From: CAYFJO01 sp964343305
GTDB lineage: Bacteria; Planctomycetota; Planctomycetia; Pirellulales; Pirellulaceae
Direction: 5' to 3'
DNA length: 27,966 bases
Assembly: GCA_964343305.1 (NCBI GenBank)
Contig: CAYFJO010000103.1
Coordinates: 1 to 27,966, forward strand
Shown here: positions 1-8,548 of the stretch, piece after piece
Numbering within the stretch: the stretch's first letter is position 1
How the letters are laid out: the number at the start of each line of letters is the position of its first letter
Made by a program: the position numbers and the translations under genes
The notes under the pieces: generated by a model
The model's input: the letters and a program-made list of their open reading frames with translations, nothing else
What the model was told of the DNA's origin: nothing
The model's database searches: none

Positions 1-306
1 TCACCACTTGCGATTCTCACCATCGCGAGATGTGCGAGTTGCTACCAAATCATTTGGATAGTAATTGCTTGTACGCGGGTAACTTAGAGCAAGCAATGTC
101 AGGATAAATGGGGTTGCAATTACGATGACGCAACGAAGAAAGGGAATTCCACAGGGGAGCAAGGTTGACGCAAACGCAGCTAAAGGAAAGATCACGCAAA
201 TACTGAAAGTGAACGGAGAACGGTAGAACAGACAATGCGATAGTACAAATGCCATGATCGCCACAATGATGGCCGAGCGAATTGCCGTTTCCCATCGCAA
301 CATCAC
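1..306 (-). CDS. Small three-helix membrane protein, unknown function
   Basis: I do not recognise a family. The 101-residue product is very hydrophobic, with three likely membrane segments at about residues 9-29, 32-53 and 54-76, and then a short polar tail ending in Arg, Lys and Trp. The start is GTG at 304-306 with an ATG directly after it at 301-303; a GGAG ribosome site lies just upstream and serves either. The stop is at the first three bases of the window, so the gene is complete. It begins 26 bases after the stop of the exported oxidoreductase on the same strand, so the two may be co-transcribed. It could be a small inner-membrane accessory protein. The case rests on start, Shine-Dalgarno and hydrophobic pattern only. 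Confidence 0.55.
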   Translation of the reverse strand: MMLRWETAIRSAIIVAIMAFVLSHCLFYRSPFTFSICVIFPLAAFASTLLPCGIPFLRCVIVIATPFILTLLALSYPRTSNYYPNDLVATRTSRDGENRKW

Positions 307-332
307 TTATTCTCCACTGTCAATGGATCGCG

Positions 333-1688
333 TTAGCGTGACAGCAGTTTGTTTTCCCAGCCTTTGCGATACTTCTTGTGGACAAATTGATTCGCGGCGT
401 CGTTGTTGGTGACGCGCAATTGTTCGGTGTCCCATTCCAGCTTTTCTTCCGGAAAGCGAATCGCGATCGTGCCCAGTAGCACGGTTTCTGTCAGTGGACC
501 GGAATAATCGAAATGGGATGTCGCCTTGCCATTGCCTTTGCAAGCGTTGGTCCATTGCAGGTAGTGATCATCGCCGGTCGCTAGTTTGACTTCAACCCCG
601 GCGAATTCACTTTCGGGCCACAGAGTTGGATTGCCACCATGCCTGCATAACATTACGCCTTTTTCGCCAATTAGCAGGCATCCGTTATCGGGCACCGACT
701 GGCCCTTGGGCAGTTGCGCAAGCTCGGCCGACGGTTTCTTGCCCCCATCGTGCCAAGTCATTTGGATCGTCTCACCGGAAGTATATTGCGTTTTGGGGAA
801 TTCGTAGTGGATGACTCCCCAGTTGGGAAAGGTCTCTTTGTTGGGAGTCGGACCGGACGACCAAACGCGTTTGGGTGCCTTGAGTTCCAGGCTCCAGACA
901 ACGGGATCAATGATATGGCACCCCATGTCGCCCAGCGCACCGACTCCGAAATCCAGCCAGCCACGCCAATTGAACGGATGATAAACACCTCGACCGCGCT
1001 TGCTGTTCTCTTGAGGACCGACGAAGGGACGAAACGGCGCGACGCCGATCCAATTGTCCCAGTGCAGATGCTTTGGCACTTCGTCTTTGCCCTTTGGGCG
1101 TCCGATACCCTGCGGCCAAATCGGCCGATTCGACCAGGCGTGGGCTTCTTTGACTTTGCCAATCACGCCGCTTTGTACGAGTTCGACCACGGTTCGGTAT
1201 CCTTGGCCGCTGTGTCCCTGATTGCCCATCTGCGTCACGACGCCAAACTTCTTTGCCAACAAACGCATTTGACGAGCTTCGAACACCGTGTGCGCCAGCG
1301 GCTTTTGGACATAAACATGTTTGCCCAATTCCATCGCCGCCGCCGCCGCGGGTGCATGCATGTGGTCGGGGGTCGAAACGGTCACGGCGTCGATGTCTTT
1401 TTGTTCGAGCAGCTTTCGCCAATCAGTGTAGACCTTGGCATCGGGATACGTCTTCTCGGCCGTGCCCAGCGTGTTTTCGTCAACGTCACAGATCGCAACC
1501 ACATTTTGACCAACCGACGTGCTAGCGATGTCGCCACGACCTTTGCCGCCGACACCAATTGCGGCGATGTTCAAACGATCAGACGGCGCGGCTTGGGTCA
1601 CAGAAGAAAGAACCAGCGGCGCGGCGGCGGCAGCGGCTGTGGAATTCTTGATAAACGTTCGACGGTTTGTGCGATGGGACATGTTCAT
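333..1688 (-). CDS. Exported Gfo/Idh/MocA-family oxidoreductase
   Basis: NAD(P)-dependent sugar or inositol-type dehydrogenase family; the substrate cannot be told from sequence. The N-terminus is a twin-arginine signal (NRRTFIKNS, arginines near residues 9-10, then an alanine-rich core and TQAAPS), so export by Tat is expected. A Rossmann loop GVGGKGRG lies near residues 45-52, followed by the CDVDENT acidic strand end. The family's EKP motif reads QKP here (VYVQKPLAHT, about 126-135), a change I associate with the planctomycete exported group. The GALGDMGCHIID block belongs to the C-terminal substrate domain. Length is 451 residues. The start at 1688 has GGAG four bases upstream; ATG at 1682 is an equally plausible start with ten-base spacing. 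A longer open frame to 1790 lacks signal-peptide logic. Downstream is the small membrane protein. Confidence 0.9.
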   Translation of the reverse strand: MNMSHRTNRRTFIKNSTAAAAAAPLVLSSVTQAAPSDRLNIAAIGVGGKGRGDIASTSVGQNVVAICDVDENTLGTAEKTYPDAKVYTDWRKLLEQKDIDAVTVSTPDHMHAPAAAAAMELGKHVYVQKPLAHTVFEARQMRLLAKKFGVVTQMGNQGHSGQGYRTVVELVQSGVIGKVKEAHAWSNRPIWPQGIGRPKGKDEVPKHLHWDNWIGVAPFRPFVGPQENSKRGRGVYHPFNWRGWLDFGVGALGDMGCHIIDPVVWSLELKAPKRVWSSGPTPNKETFPNWGVIHYEFPKTQYTSGETIQMTWHDGGKKPSAELAQLPKGQSVPDNGCLLIGEKGVMLCRHGGNPTLWPESEFAGVEVKLATGDDHYLQWTNACKGNGKATSHFDYSGPLTETVLLGTIAIRFPEEKLEWDTEQLRVTNNDAANQFVHKKYRKGWENKLLSR

Positions 1689-2281
1689 TTCGCTCCAGCA
1701 GTTGAGTTGGAATAAGCGAGTCCATGATAATCGATCGCGGGAGCAGAAACACGACACGTGCAAAGGGGCGATGCGCCTCATAATCGTCAAGCTTTTCCAG
1801 AGTTTTCGACGTTCAAGTCAGTTTTGGAGGCATCAACGGGGATTTTTTTCGTGTGTGGCCTACCACCCCGCAACCCATAACGCAAACCATTACAACAACT
1901 TGCGCCCGTGCCTCTACAATCCCCAAAAACGAAATGATCGCGAAGATCGGCAAAATCGAAAAAAACCTACCATTCCACATCCCTGCCTACCGAAAACTAT
2001 TATCAGGCAATTGAGAACAGTACAGCCGAGGTTGCGCCGGGGGGACCAGTCGCAGCTCGCGGCCGATGGTCTATCCCTTCGGTTCGCTCGTCCCTCCTAG
2101 AACAATCCTTGCCGGTTTTCTCTGGCCCTTGTCACTAACTTGTCACTCATCTTTTCCGCGAAGACCGGACAACATCCAAATCGTGCGTTTTTTGAGCGCT
2201 CCGCAATCAACGTTCGATTTTGTTACCGGCACGGTGGGAACAAAGCAGACAAATAAGCATTTCCACTAAGGAGAGGGACCC
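1689..2281. other. Divergent intergenic region
   Basis: About 590 bases between the oxidoreductase start and the BON gene start, so it must hold both promoters. I see no credible gene in it. A nine-base direct repeat, cttgtcact, occurs at 2128-2136 and 2139-2147, eleven bases apart (about one helical turn), and could be a small operator for the BON gene, but this is weak. The BON ribosome site (aaggag) is at 2268-2273. No convincing -35/-10 pair or terminator was found. Confidence 0.4.
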
Positions 2282-3841
2282 ATGCGACGTTTCACGGTTT
2301 TATTGGCAATCATAGGGATCGGCTTGTTGGTGCCCGCCACAGTTTCAGCCGATCAACAACAGGATCAACTCATCGCGCAAGAAGTGATGCGAAAGCTGGG
2401 CCAGCAGAAGAAGCTTGGCAGGTTAAAGAACTTCAAACTCGATCTGCAAGTCGAAAAAGGTGTCGTGACTCTTATCGGGCACGTGGCTGAGCCAAGTCAA
2501 CGCTACTTGGTTTTGGATCTTGCCCGCCGTGTGCGCGGCGTGAACCAAGTTGTCAACGGTATCAAGGTTCAGGATGCCGTCCCGACGCCGGCCACACCAC
2601 AAGCACCGCCAGTCGCTTCGCTTGAGCCGGTCAAGAAGTCGGTGGTGCCGTCCACCGCACAGAACGCTCCGGCACCGCAACCGAAGCAGGCTGCCTTGCA
2701 ACCAGCCGCTCATCGTAAAAACTTGCCAACACCCGACGGCAACGACAATCGCATTGCACAACACATCACTGGGAAACTGAAAGATGCCAAAGAGTCCGGA
2801 AAACTGAAGGGTTTCGGCATCAACATGCAGGTCGACCAGAGTGTGGTCTGGCTGAAAGGCCGGGTTTCGTCCGAGCAGCAACTTTCCGTGGTGCTGGACA
2901 TCGCTCGCTTTACGCCAGGCGTGAAAAAGGTCGTCAACGAAATGGCCATTCAATCAGGTCAAGTTGCAGCGGCGCCAAAGGGAGATGCGACTTCAAGACG
3001 GCAGTCGTCGTTGCCGGTCGCCAAGTCTCGAGTGCCAGCGAACGATGTTGCGAACAACCTGGCACGCACTGTCAGTCAGCAGCAAGCAGCAAGCAAAGCG
3101 AGTGTTCCGGTTCCGGTTGGAAAAGGCGTCACACCCAGTGCCAACGGTTTGGTTCAACCAGCACAGGCCAACATGCAAGCTCAACTGATTGGCCCGCCAC
3201 CCGCGACCAGCGACCCAGTTGTTCCACAAGCAGTTCCATCACACAGGATTCCAATGCAAAAGATGGCGCCGACGCAAAAGATAGCGCCGACGCAGCAGAT
3301 GGTGCCGACGCAACAGATCGTGCCGACGCAACAGATCGTTCCGACGCAACAGATGATGCCGACACAGCAGATGATGCCGACGCAGCAGATGATGCCGACG
3401 CAGCAAATGATGCCGACACAGCAGATGATGCCGACGCAACAGATGATGCTGTCACAACGAATGATGCCGACGCATCGCCCGGCGAGCCAACGTCCAGTGC
3501 CGTTTGCTGTGGCTGGCGGTGCGGCACGGTCGCGGGGAATGATTCAGCCAGTTTCACAGCCGTCGAATTCCTATATCCCCACGCATCTGCCGGGTAATCC
3601 GATGGGTGCAATGCCAGCACAGCATGATCATCCGCAAATGCCAGGGTACGCTTGGCCCAGCTATGCGTCGCATCCCAACTATGGTGCGGTCACTTATCCC
3701 AAGCAGTACTCACCCACTGCCTGGCCATACATCGGACCGTTCTATCCTTATCCCCAAGTGCCACTTGGATGGCGGGAAGTGTCCCTCAAGTGGAAAGACG
3801 GCTGGTGGATGATGGACTTTAAAGACCGGCACGCACGCTAA
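2282..3841 (+). CDS. Secreted double-BON-domain protein with hexapeptide repeat
   Basis: A 519-residue exported protein. A signal peptide occupies residues 1-23 (hydrophobic core IIGIGLLVPATVSA). Two BON domains follow at about 30-96 and 157-223, each with the family pattern of a variable strand, a V-V-T/W-L-x-G core and a closing GV-x-x-VVN motif. BON domains bind phospholipid or surfaces in proteins such as OsmY. A Pro/Gln/Ala-rich linker leads to twelve six-residue repeats (residues 327-398, consensus QMMPTQ), then a Pro/Tyr/Trp-rich tail ending in a Trp-rich block (KWKDGWWMMDFKDR) of a type I recall from planctomycete secreted proteins. The start is fixed by aaggag at 2268-2273. The gene is monocistronic, closed by a strong terminator. 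An envelope or cell-surface role is likely; the precise function is unknown. Confidence 0.88.
   Translation: MRRFTVLLAIIGIGLLVPATVSADQQQDQLIAQEVMRKLGQQKKLGRLKNFKLDLQVEKGVVTLIGHVAEPSQRYLVLDLARRVRGVNQVVNGIKVQDAVPTPATPQAPPVASLEPVKKSVVPSTAQNAPAPQPKQAALQPAAHRKNLPTPDGNDNRIAQHITGKLKDAKESGKLKGFGINMQVDQSVVWLKGRVSSEQQLSVVLDIARFTPGVKKVVNEMAIQSGQVAAAPKGDATSRRQSSLPVAKSRVPANDVANNLARTVSQQQAASKASVPVPVGKGVTPSANGLVQPAQANMQAQLIGPPPATSDPVVPQAVPSHRIPMQKMAPTQKIAPTQQMVPTQQIVPTQQIVPTQQMMPTQQMMPTQQMMPTQQMMPTQQMMPTQQMMLSQRMMPTHRPASQRPVPFAVAGGAARSRGMIQPVSQPSNSYIPTHLPGNPMGAMPAQHDHPQMPGYAWPSYASHPNYGAVTYPKQYSPTAWPYIGPFYPYPQVPLGWREVSLKWKDGWWMMDFKDRHAR
3260..3475 (+). repeat. 18-bp coding tandem repeat, 12 units (QMMPTQ)
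   Basis: Twelve in-frame 18-base units inside the BON gene. Encoded units in order are KMAPTQ, KIAPTQ, QMVPTQ, QIVPTQ twice, QMMPTQ five times, QMMLSQ and RMMPTH. The middle copies are nearly identical at DNA level (cagatgatgccgacgcag with single wobble changes), while both edges are degenerate. This is the pattern of an array that grows and shrinks in its centre by slippage or unequal exchange. It is not a CRISPR array, since there are no spacers and the reading frame is preserved. Confidence 0.95.
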
Positions 3842-3947
3842 CTCCCAGCCGCGAGGCGAACTTCCAAACACGGTCGAGGCTTAGGAAGTTCTAGGCAGCC
3901 TCAAAGCAAAGAGTGTCCAGTAACTGCTTGGCACCGCAGTAAGGCTA

Positions 3948-3996
3948 AGGCTCCCAAAGTGTTAAGACGCTTTGGGAGCCTTTTTTGTCTTTTTTC
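3948..3996 (+). terminator. Rho-independent terminator of the BON gene
   Basis: Perfect 12-base arms (3948-3959 aggctcccaaag and 3970-3981 ctttgggagcct) around a ten-base loop. Six T at 3981-3986 and a second T tract follow. It is oriented for the BON gene and lies about 105 bases after its stop. Confidence 0.93.
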
Positions 3997-4109
3997 TTTA
4001 GAGCCATCATATCCGGATTTTTTGACATTATCGGAAAAACCCGCAAGTTTTCCCCATCTTCACTCGATATCTAGCTTAAGGGATTTCATGTACTGCAGAG
4101 GAAGCTGCG

Positions 4110-4676
4110 ATGTCACGTCGAAGTTACACACTGATCACAATCCTACTTGCTCTCGTCACCCTGAATTCGACGGGCTGCATTACCGGCGGACTTTCGCTCG
4201 GACCACTGGGTGTGCCGATTCCAGTGAGTCCTCTGTGGCAGAAGCGTTATGAAGATCGCTTCTTTGAACGTGAGCGTTACGACAACGTCCCGATTCTGGG
4301 GCCGATCACCGCTGGTGGTCCGACAACCGCTATGGATCCCCCATCGGATGACGAAGTGATTCGGGCGTTGGAAAAGGCGCGCCCGATGGAGGGTGGCATG
4401 CCGTTCCTGCACGAGGTTCAGCGCAACAACGTCCGCATCGTTAAAGAGAGAATCGCGGATTACATCGATCCACCACGCGTCTATCCGCTGATTGGTCCAG
4501 CCCAGTTACACCATGCTCATTACAAGTGCACGATTTACTTCAGCGAAAAGACGTGGGTTGGCTGGCCATTTCCTCACATGTTGGCTGACGACGAGGCGGT
4601 CGAAGTCATCTACATCGACCACAACCACTTCCACATGGTCGGCAACATGGACGCCGGCAAGGCAACCAACTACTAA
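4110..4676 (+). CDS. Lipoprotein-like conserved protein
   Basis: A 188-residue protein with a short basic start, a hydrophobic stretch (LITILLALVTLNS) and a cysteine in STGC at residues 20-23, which fits a relaxed lipobox; the protein would then be anchored to a membrane by that Cys. The rest is soluble with no domain I can name: a Pro/Gly-rich segment (GPLGVPIPVSPLW), a charged helix (DDEVIRALEKARP), and a C-terminal part rich in His, Tyr and Trp (HHAHYKCTIYF, IDHNHFHMVGNMD). I believe similar proteins recur in Pirellulaceae without assigned function. Ribosome site agagga at 4097-4102, seven bases before ATG. It has its own terminator at 4702-4734. A perfect TTGACA hexamer sits at 4022-4027 but I see no good -10 partner. 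The His-rich end could bind metal, but this is only a guess. Confidence 0.8.
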   Translation: MSRRSYTLITILLALVTLNSTGCITGGLSLGPLGVPIPVSPLWQKRYEDRFFERERYDNVPILGPITAGGPTTAMDPPSDDEVIRALEKARPMEGGMPFLHEVQRNNVRIVKERIADYIDPPRVYPLIGPAQLHHAHYKCTIYFSEKTWVGWPFPHMLADDEAVEVIYIDHNHFHMVGNMDAGKATNY

Positions 4677-4701
4677 TTGTCTTTCCAATCAACAAACAAC
4701 G

Positions 4702-4734
4702 AGCCCGGCTTTCTCGCGGAAGCTGGGCTTTTTT
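4702..4734 (+). terminator. Rho-independent terminator of the lipoprotein-like gene
   Basis: Ten-base arms (4702-4711 agcccggctt, 4720-4729 aagctgggct, one G-U pair) with an eight-base loop, followed directly by a run of T to 4734. It lies 25 bases after the stop codon at 4676. Confidence 0.9.
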
Positions 4735-4843
4735 GATGAACTTCTCATGTTCAACGTGAGATGCCTTGTCTTTCGATTCCACATCGGGGAATCTATAGAG
4801 AATAAGTGAACCCCATCGTTGCAGAAATCACGGGCGATTGAGG

Positions 4844-4923
4844 GCAGCGAATTCCCAAAACGCAGCGAATAAGCCGGGAATACTGGCCCAGTACAAATTC
4901 GTTGCGTTCTTTGAATTCGTTGC
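4844..4923. repeat. Symmetric four-copy 9-bp motif (large imperfect palindrome)
   Basis: The motif GCAGCGAAT occurs as a direct pair at 4844-4852 and 4862-4870. Its inverted counterpart ATTCGTTGC (GCAACGAAT on the other strand) occurs as a pair at 4897-4905 and 4915-4923. Both pairs have an 18-base period. The 22-base arms 4849-4870 and 4897-4918 pair at 18 of 22 positions. A small hairpin, tactgg-c-ccagta, sits inside the loop at 4881-4893. It could be a dispersed REP-like element or a multi-site operator for the operon that starts 105 bases downstream. The symmetry is seen directly; both roles are inferred. Confidence 0.7.
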
Positions 4924-5028
4924 CAAGATCTTACTTGTGGTGAAGTTTTCGTTCCGTCAAATGAAAGCCCTTTGACACAGAAGAGTACGGGTTGTTGAGT
5001 GCTTGTGTGGTCGTAGAACGGCTCTGTC

Positions 5029-6417
5029 ATGTCGCAGACAAACATTCATTTCGTCACCGGTCGGCTCGCCGAGCATGCGCTGCGAAACGTCATCGAGCCG
5101 TTGTCCGGCGAGATCGGCTTTGACTACTCGGTCGCCGTGCTACCCATCACCGTCGCGGCATTGATGACTCCACAATGGATCGCTGAGCATCTGTCCGTCC
5201 CCGATGGCACGACTCGCATCTTGTTGCCTGGCTATTGTGAAGGCGACCTGGACGTCATTCGATCGCAACATTCTGCCGCGGTGGAACTCGGTCCACGGGA
5301 TTTACGTCGGTTGCCCGAGTTCTTTGGACAGTCCGAGGTGTCGAGCGATTACGGTCGCTACGACATTGAGATCATTGCCGAGATCAATCACGCGCCACGA
5401 CTGCCGGTTTGTGCGATTCTCGACGAAGCACGACGGTTGGCGGATGATGGGGCCGATTTGATTGACGTTGGATGTGATCCTGGCGATGCTTGGCAGGGAG
5501 TGGGTGATTGTGTGAAAACGCTGCGTGACGAAGGTCATCGTGTTTCGATCGACAGTTTGAATCCTGCCGAAATTGCACCCGCGGTTCGCGCAGGTGCCGA
5601 ATTGGTTTTGTCCGTCAATTCAAGCAACCGCCACGCTGCCCAAGATTGGGGCTGCGAAGTGGTTGCCATCCCAGACGAGCCCCGTTCGCTCGCCGAACTC
5701 GATGAAACGATTGACATGCTTGCAAATCAGCGCATTCCTTTGCGAGTCGACCCCATTCTGGAACCGATCGCGTTTGGATTTGCAAGCAGTTTGGGGCGGT
5801 ACCTCGAAGTGCGGCGCCGCTATCCGGACGTGGAAATGATGATGGGCATAGGCAATCTGACCGAGTTGACGGACGTCGATTCGGCAGGCGTGAATACGTT
5901 GCTGCTGGGATTCTGCCAAGAAGTTGGAATTCACAGCGTGCTGACTACACAGGTCATCAATTGGGCTCGATCCAGCGTCAGTGAATGCGACCTTGCCCGT
6001 CGACTGGTTTATCACGCCGTTTGCAACCAGATTCCGCCAAAACATCTGGAACGCAACCTTGTCGTGCTCCGAGATGAATTCATCGGCCAATATGGGGCCG
6101 AGCAACTCGCACAACTCGCCAAGCAAATCAAAGACAACAACTATCGAATCTTTGCCGAAGATGGCCGGCTTCATCTACTTGCGGCGGACCTGCAACTTGA
6201 CGACACTGATCCTTTTAGATTGTTCGAACGCCTGCTGGTGTCGCAGCCGAAGAATGTCGACGCGTCGCATGCGTTTTACCTTGGATACGAAATGGCAAAG
6301 GCCGTGACCGCATTGGGTCTTGGCAAGAATTACGAACAAGACGAAGCACTCGACTGGGGTCATTTGACGATCGAAGAGAAACACCATCGTTTGAAGAGGT
6401 CGAAAGACTCGTCGTGA
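5029..6417 (+). CDS. Dihydropteroate-synthase-like protein (DUF6513 / TIGR00284 type)
   Basis: A 462-residue protein. The N-terminal ~110 residues (IHFVTGRLAEHALRNV onward) match my picture of the DUF6513 domain, and the middle (~110-370) is a pterin-binding TIM barrel like dihydropteroate synthase: AEINHAP, then ADDGADLIDVGCDPGD, then HRVSIDSLNPAEIAPAVRAG and ELVLSVNSSN. These are the strand ends that hold the pterin in DHPS. The family is known from methanogens and from bacteria with tetrahydromethanopterin-linked C1 transfer, not from ordinary folate synthesis. A C-terminal ~90-residue extension (DPFRLFERLLVSQPKNVDASHAFYLGYE) follows. It is first in a four-gene run; its TGA overlaps the GTG of pabB by four bases, implying translational coupling. 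A pterin-related step in methanopterin-type cofactor synthesis is likely; the exact reaction is unknown to me. Confidence 0.85.
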   Translation: MSQTNIHFVTGRLAEHALRNVIEPLSGEIGFDYSVAVLPITVAALMTPQWIAEHLSVPDGTTRILLPGYCEGDLDVIRSQHSAAVELGPRDLRRLPEFFGQSEVSSDYGRYDIEIIAEINHAPRLPVCAILDEARRLADDGADLIDVGCDPGDAWQGVGDCVKTLRDEGHRVSIDSLNPAEIAPAVRAGAELVLSVNSSNRHAAQDWGCEVVAIPDEPRSLAELDETIDMLANQRIPLRVDPILEPIAFGFASSLGRYLEVRRRYPDVEMMMGIGNLTELTDVDSAGVNTLLLGFCQEVGIHSVLTTQVINWARSSVSECDLARRLVYHAVCNQIPPKHLERNLVVLRDEFIGQYGAEQLAQLAKQIKDNNYRIFAEDGRLHLLAADLQLDDTDPFRLFERLLVSQPKNVDASHAFYLGYEMAKAVTALGLGKNYEQDEALDWGHLTIEEKHHRLKRSKDSS

Positions 6418-7865
6418 TTTCGCCAGCACCCGACATCCCGACAACCGAGTCGCTCGCGGAACAAGCCCGTCTGCCCGTGGTTCAGCCATTGCCGACAGTT
6501 CCGGATGTCGAACAGGCGTTGCAGCGATTCTCGAAACAACCGCATTGCCTGTTTCTCGACAGCGCGATGCGTCACGCGGAACTCGGCCGTTATTCATTTC
6601 TCACCTGCGACCCGATTGATTATTTGGAAGTGGCGGGCGACGGAAGCGACGGGCTTGAGGAGCTGCGCCAACGATTGGATTCGTATTCCGCAAGCACCGT
6701 CGCAGGATTGCCGCCCTTTCAAGGTGGCGCGGCGGGACTGTTGTCTTACGATTTGTGCCACAGTCTGGAGCGATTGCCTCGCGCCGCATTCGACGAGTTT
6801 CAGTCGCCTGGCTTAGCGATCGGAATCTACGATGTCGTCGTTGCGATCGATCACACGTTAGATCAAGCGTGGATTATTTCGCACGGATTTCCTGAATGCG
6901 ATGGCGAAAATCGCTGTCGACGTGCCATCGTGCGAGCCAACGAGTTTCGCTCTTGGCTTGAACAGCCAGTCGGCGAAGTCCCAGTCCACCAGACGGGCGA
7001 TTGCATCGAACGCGGCGCGTTGGCACCACAATTTGCTGTCGACGAGACGGGACAACTGACCAGCAGTTTCACGGCCGAAGATTATCGCGACGCCGTCCAA
7101 AGAGCGATCGACTACATCCATGCAGGCGACGTGTTTCAAGTTAACCTCGCGCAGAGATTGCTGCATCCAGCAGCCGGTTCCGTGCTCGATTTGTACCTGC
7201 GATTGCGAAAGCGAAATCCAGCCACGTTTGCGGCGTATTTTGATCTGGGTAACTTTCAGATCGCGAGTGCCTCGCCCGAGCGATTCATCAGCGTGCGCGA
7301 TCGTCAAGTCGAAGCTCGCCCCATCAAGGGCACACGCCCCGTAATCCGCCGTCCCGAAGCAGATTTATACGCGGGCGATGAACTCAGGCAGAGCGAAAAA
7401 GACCGCGCGGAAAACGTCATGATCACCGATCTGCTCCGCAACGACATTTCACGTGTTTGCCGCGCGGATAGTGTTCACGTGACGGATTTGTGTCGCTTGG
7501 AAGTTTACGAGTATGTGCAACATCTGGTTTCGGTCGTACGCGGCGAATTGGCCGACGGAAAGAACTCGCTGGACGCCGTTCGTGCGACATTCCCGGGCGG
7601 ATCGGTCACCGGCGCGCCAAAAGTTCGTGCGATGGAGATCATCGCTGAATTAGAACCGACGGCCCGCGGCCCTTACTGTGGCTCGCTGGGTTACATCGGA
7701 TTTGATGGCGCGCTGGATCTAAGCATCCTGATTCGCACCATCACCGCCGGACGCGGTTGGTGGCAATTGCCCGTCGGCGGCGGAATCATCGCCCAGTCCG
7801 ATCCCGTTCGTGAATATGAAGAGACCTGGCATAAAGCAGTCGGTTTAATCAAGGCTCTGTCTTAA
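6414..7865 (+). CDS. pabB: Aminodeoxychorismate synthase component I
   Basis: Chorismate-using enzyme of 483 residues that, with PabA, converts chorismate and ammonia to 4-amino-4-deoxychorismate, the precursor of p-aminobenzoate. Core motifs of the family are all present in order: IDYIHAGDVFQVNLAQRL, SASPERF, PIKGTRP, KDRAENVMITDLLRND, TFPGGSVTGAPK and PYCGSLGYIGFDG. The lysine in PIKGT distinguishes PabB from anthranilate synthase TrpE, which has alanine there (PIAGT). The start is GTG at 6414, inside the stop of the preceding gene (GTGA overlap). pabA follows after a single base. No pabC lyase lies in this window. In this neighbourhood the p-aminobenzoate may feed methanopterin-type synthesis as well as, or instead of, folate. 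Confidence 0.93.
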   Translation: MISPAPDIPTTESLAEQARLPVVQPLPTVPDVEQALQRFSKQPHCLFLDSAMRHAELGRYSFLTCDPIDYLEVAGDGSDGLEELRQRLDSYSASTVAGLPPFQGGAAGLLSYDLCHSLERLPRAAFDEFQSPGLAIGIYDVVVAIDHTLDQAWIISHGFPECDGENRCRRAIVRANEFRSWLEQPVGEVPVHQTGDCIERGALAPQFAVDETGQLTSSFTAEDYRDAVQRAIDYIHAGDVFQVNLAQRLLHPAAGSVLDLYLRLRKRNPATFAAYFDLGNFQIASASPERFISVRDRQVEARPIKGTRPVIRRPEADLYAGDELRQSEKDRAENVMITDLLRNDISRVCRADSVHVTDLCRLEVYEYVQHLVSVVRGELADGKNSLDAVRATFPGGSVTGAPKVRAMEIIAELEPTARGPYCGSLGYIGFDGALDLSILIRTITAGRGWWQLPVGGGIIAQSDPVREYEETWHKAVGLIKALS

Positions 7866-7866
7866 C

Positions 7867-8526
7867 GTGATTCTGCTCATTGACAACTACGACAGTTTCG
7901 TCTTCAACCTCGCTCGATACTTTCAGCAGTTGGGCCAGGGAACGCGGGTCGTACGAAACGATGCGATGGATGCTGCTGGCGTCGAGGCTTTGAAACCAGA
8001 TGCCATCGTGTTGTCGCCAGGGCCGTGCGGGCCAACGGAAGCAGGGAATTCGCTGAGAATCGTCGAAGCCGCGAAACAATCGATTCCGCTGCTGGGAATT
8101 TGCCTGGGCCATCAAACGATCGCGGAGGCATTTGGTGCCAAGATCGTGCGAACCTCTCCGGTGCATGGCCGCACAAGTTCCGTTGTTCATTCGGGTGACA
8201 GTGTTCTCACGGGCATCCAAAGTCCGTTTGATGCTTGTCGATATCATAGCTTGGCCGTGGACGAAGCAACGCTGCCCGCGGAAATCGGCGTCACCGCGAG
8301 GACTAGCGACGATGTGGTCATGGCGATTGCCCACGAGACGTTGCCCATTGTTGGCGTTCAATTCCACCCCGAATCCATACTAACGAAACCGGGATTTCGC
8401 ATCCTTGCCAACTTCTTGCAGATCGCCGGAATCAGCATCCCAAACGATTGTCCAGGGTACGGCCGTGAACTACGTCCATGCCGGCGTGAAGCCGACAAGC
8501 TGCCCGACGTGCCCGTCACTTTTTGA
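7867..8526 (+). CDS. pabA: Aminodeoxychorismate synthase glutamine amidotransferase subunit
   Basis: Class I glutamine amidotransferase of 219 residues that supplies ammonia to PabB. It starts with the typical LLIDNYDSFVFNLARYFQQLG block. The oxyanion segment VLSPGPCGPTEAG is present, the nucleophile cysteine is in LLGICLGHQ (about residue 80) and the His-Glu pair is in VQFHPESILT near residue 170. The start is GTG at 7867, one base after the pabB stop, as required to keep the MILLIDNYDSF start of the family. The last ~25 residues (after FLQIAGI) are a basic, non-conserved extension. The same fold serves TrpG; the assignment to PabA rests on adjacency to a PIKGT-type PabB. Confidence 0.93.
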   Translation: MILLIDNYDSFVFNLARYFQQLGQGTRVVRNDAMDAAGVEALKPDAIVLSPGPCGPTEAGNSLRIVEAAKQSIPLLGICLGHQTIAEAFGAKIVRTSPVHGRTSSVVHSGDSVLTGIQSPFDACRYHSLAVDEATLPAEIGVTARTSDDVVMAIAHETLPIVGVQFHPESILTKPGFRILANFLQIAGISIPNDCPGYGRELRPCRREADKLPDVPVTF

Positions 8527-8548
8527 AGCGAATCCACTGAGTTTTTGT

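Noticed and set aside
714..1715. Open frame of 333 residues on the plus strand
   Set aside because: It lies wholly opposite the well-supported oxidoreductase, has no recognisable domain and an Arg/His-rich composition typical of an antisense shadow.
3260..3475. Possible CRISPR array (regular short repeats)
   Set aside because: Units are contiguous with no spacers and code in frame for a hexapeptide.
4689..5045. 118-residue minus-strand frame in the gap before the C1-cofactor operon
   Set aside because: It runs through a terminator and the four-copy repeat, has no ribosome site or recognisable feature, and overlaps the start of the next gene.
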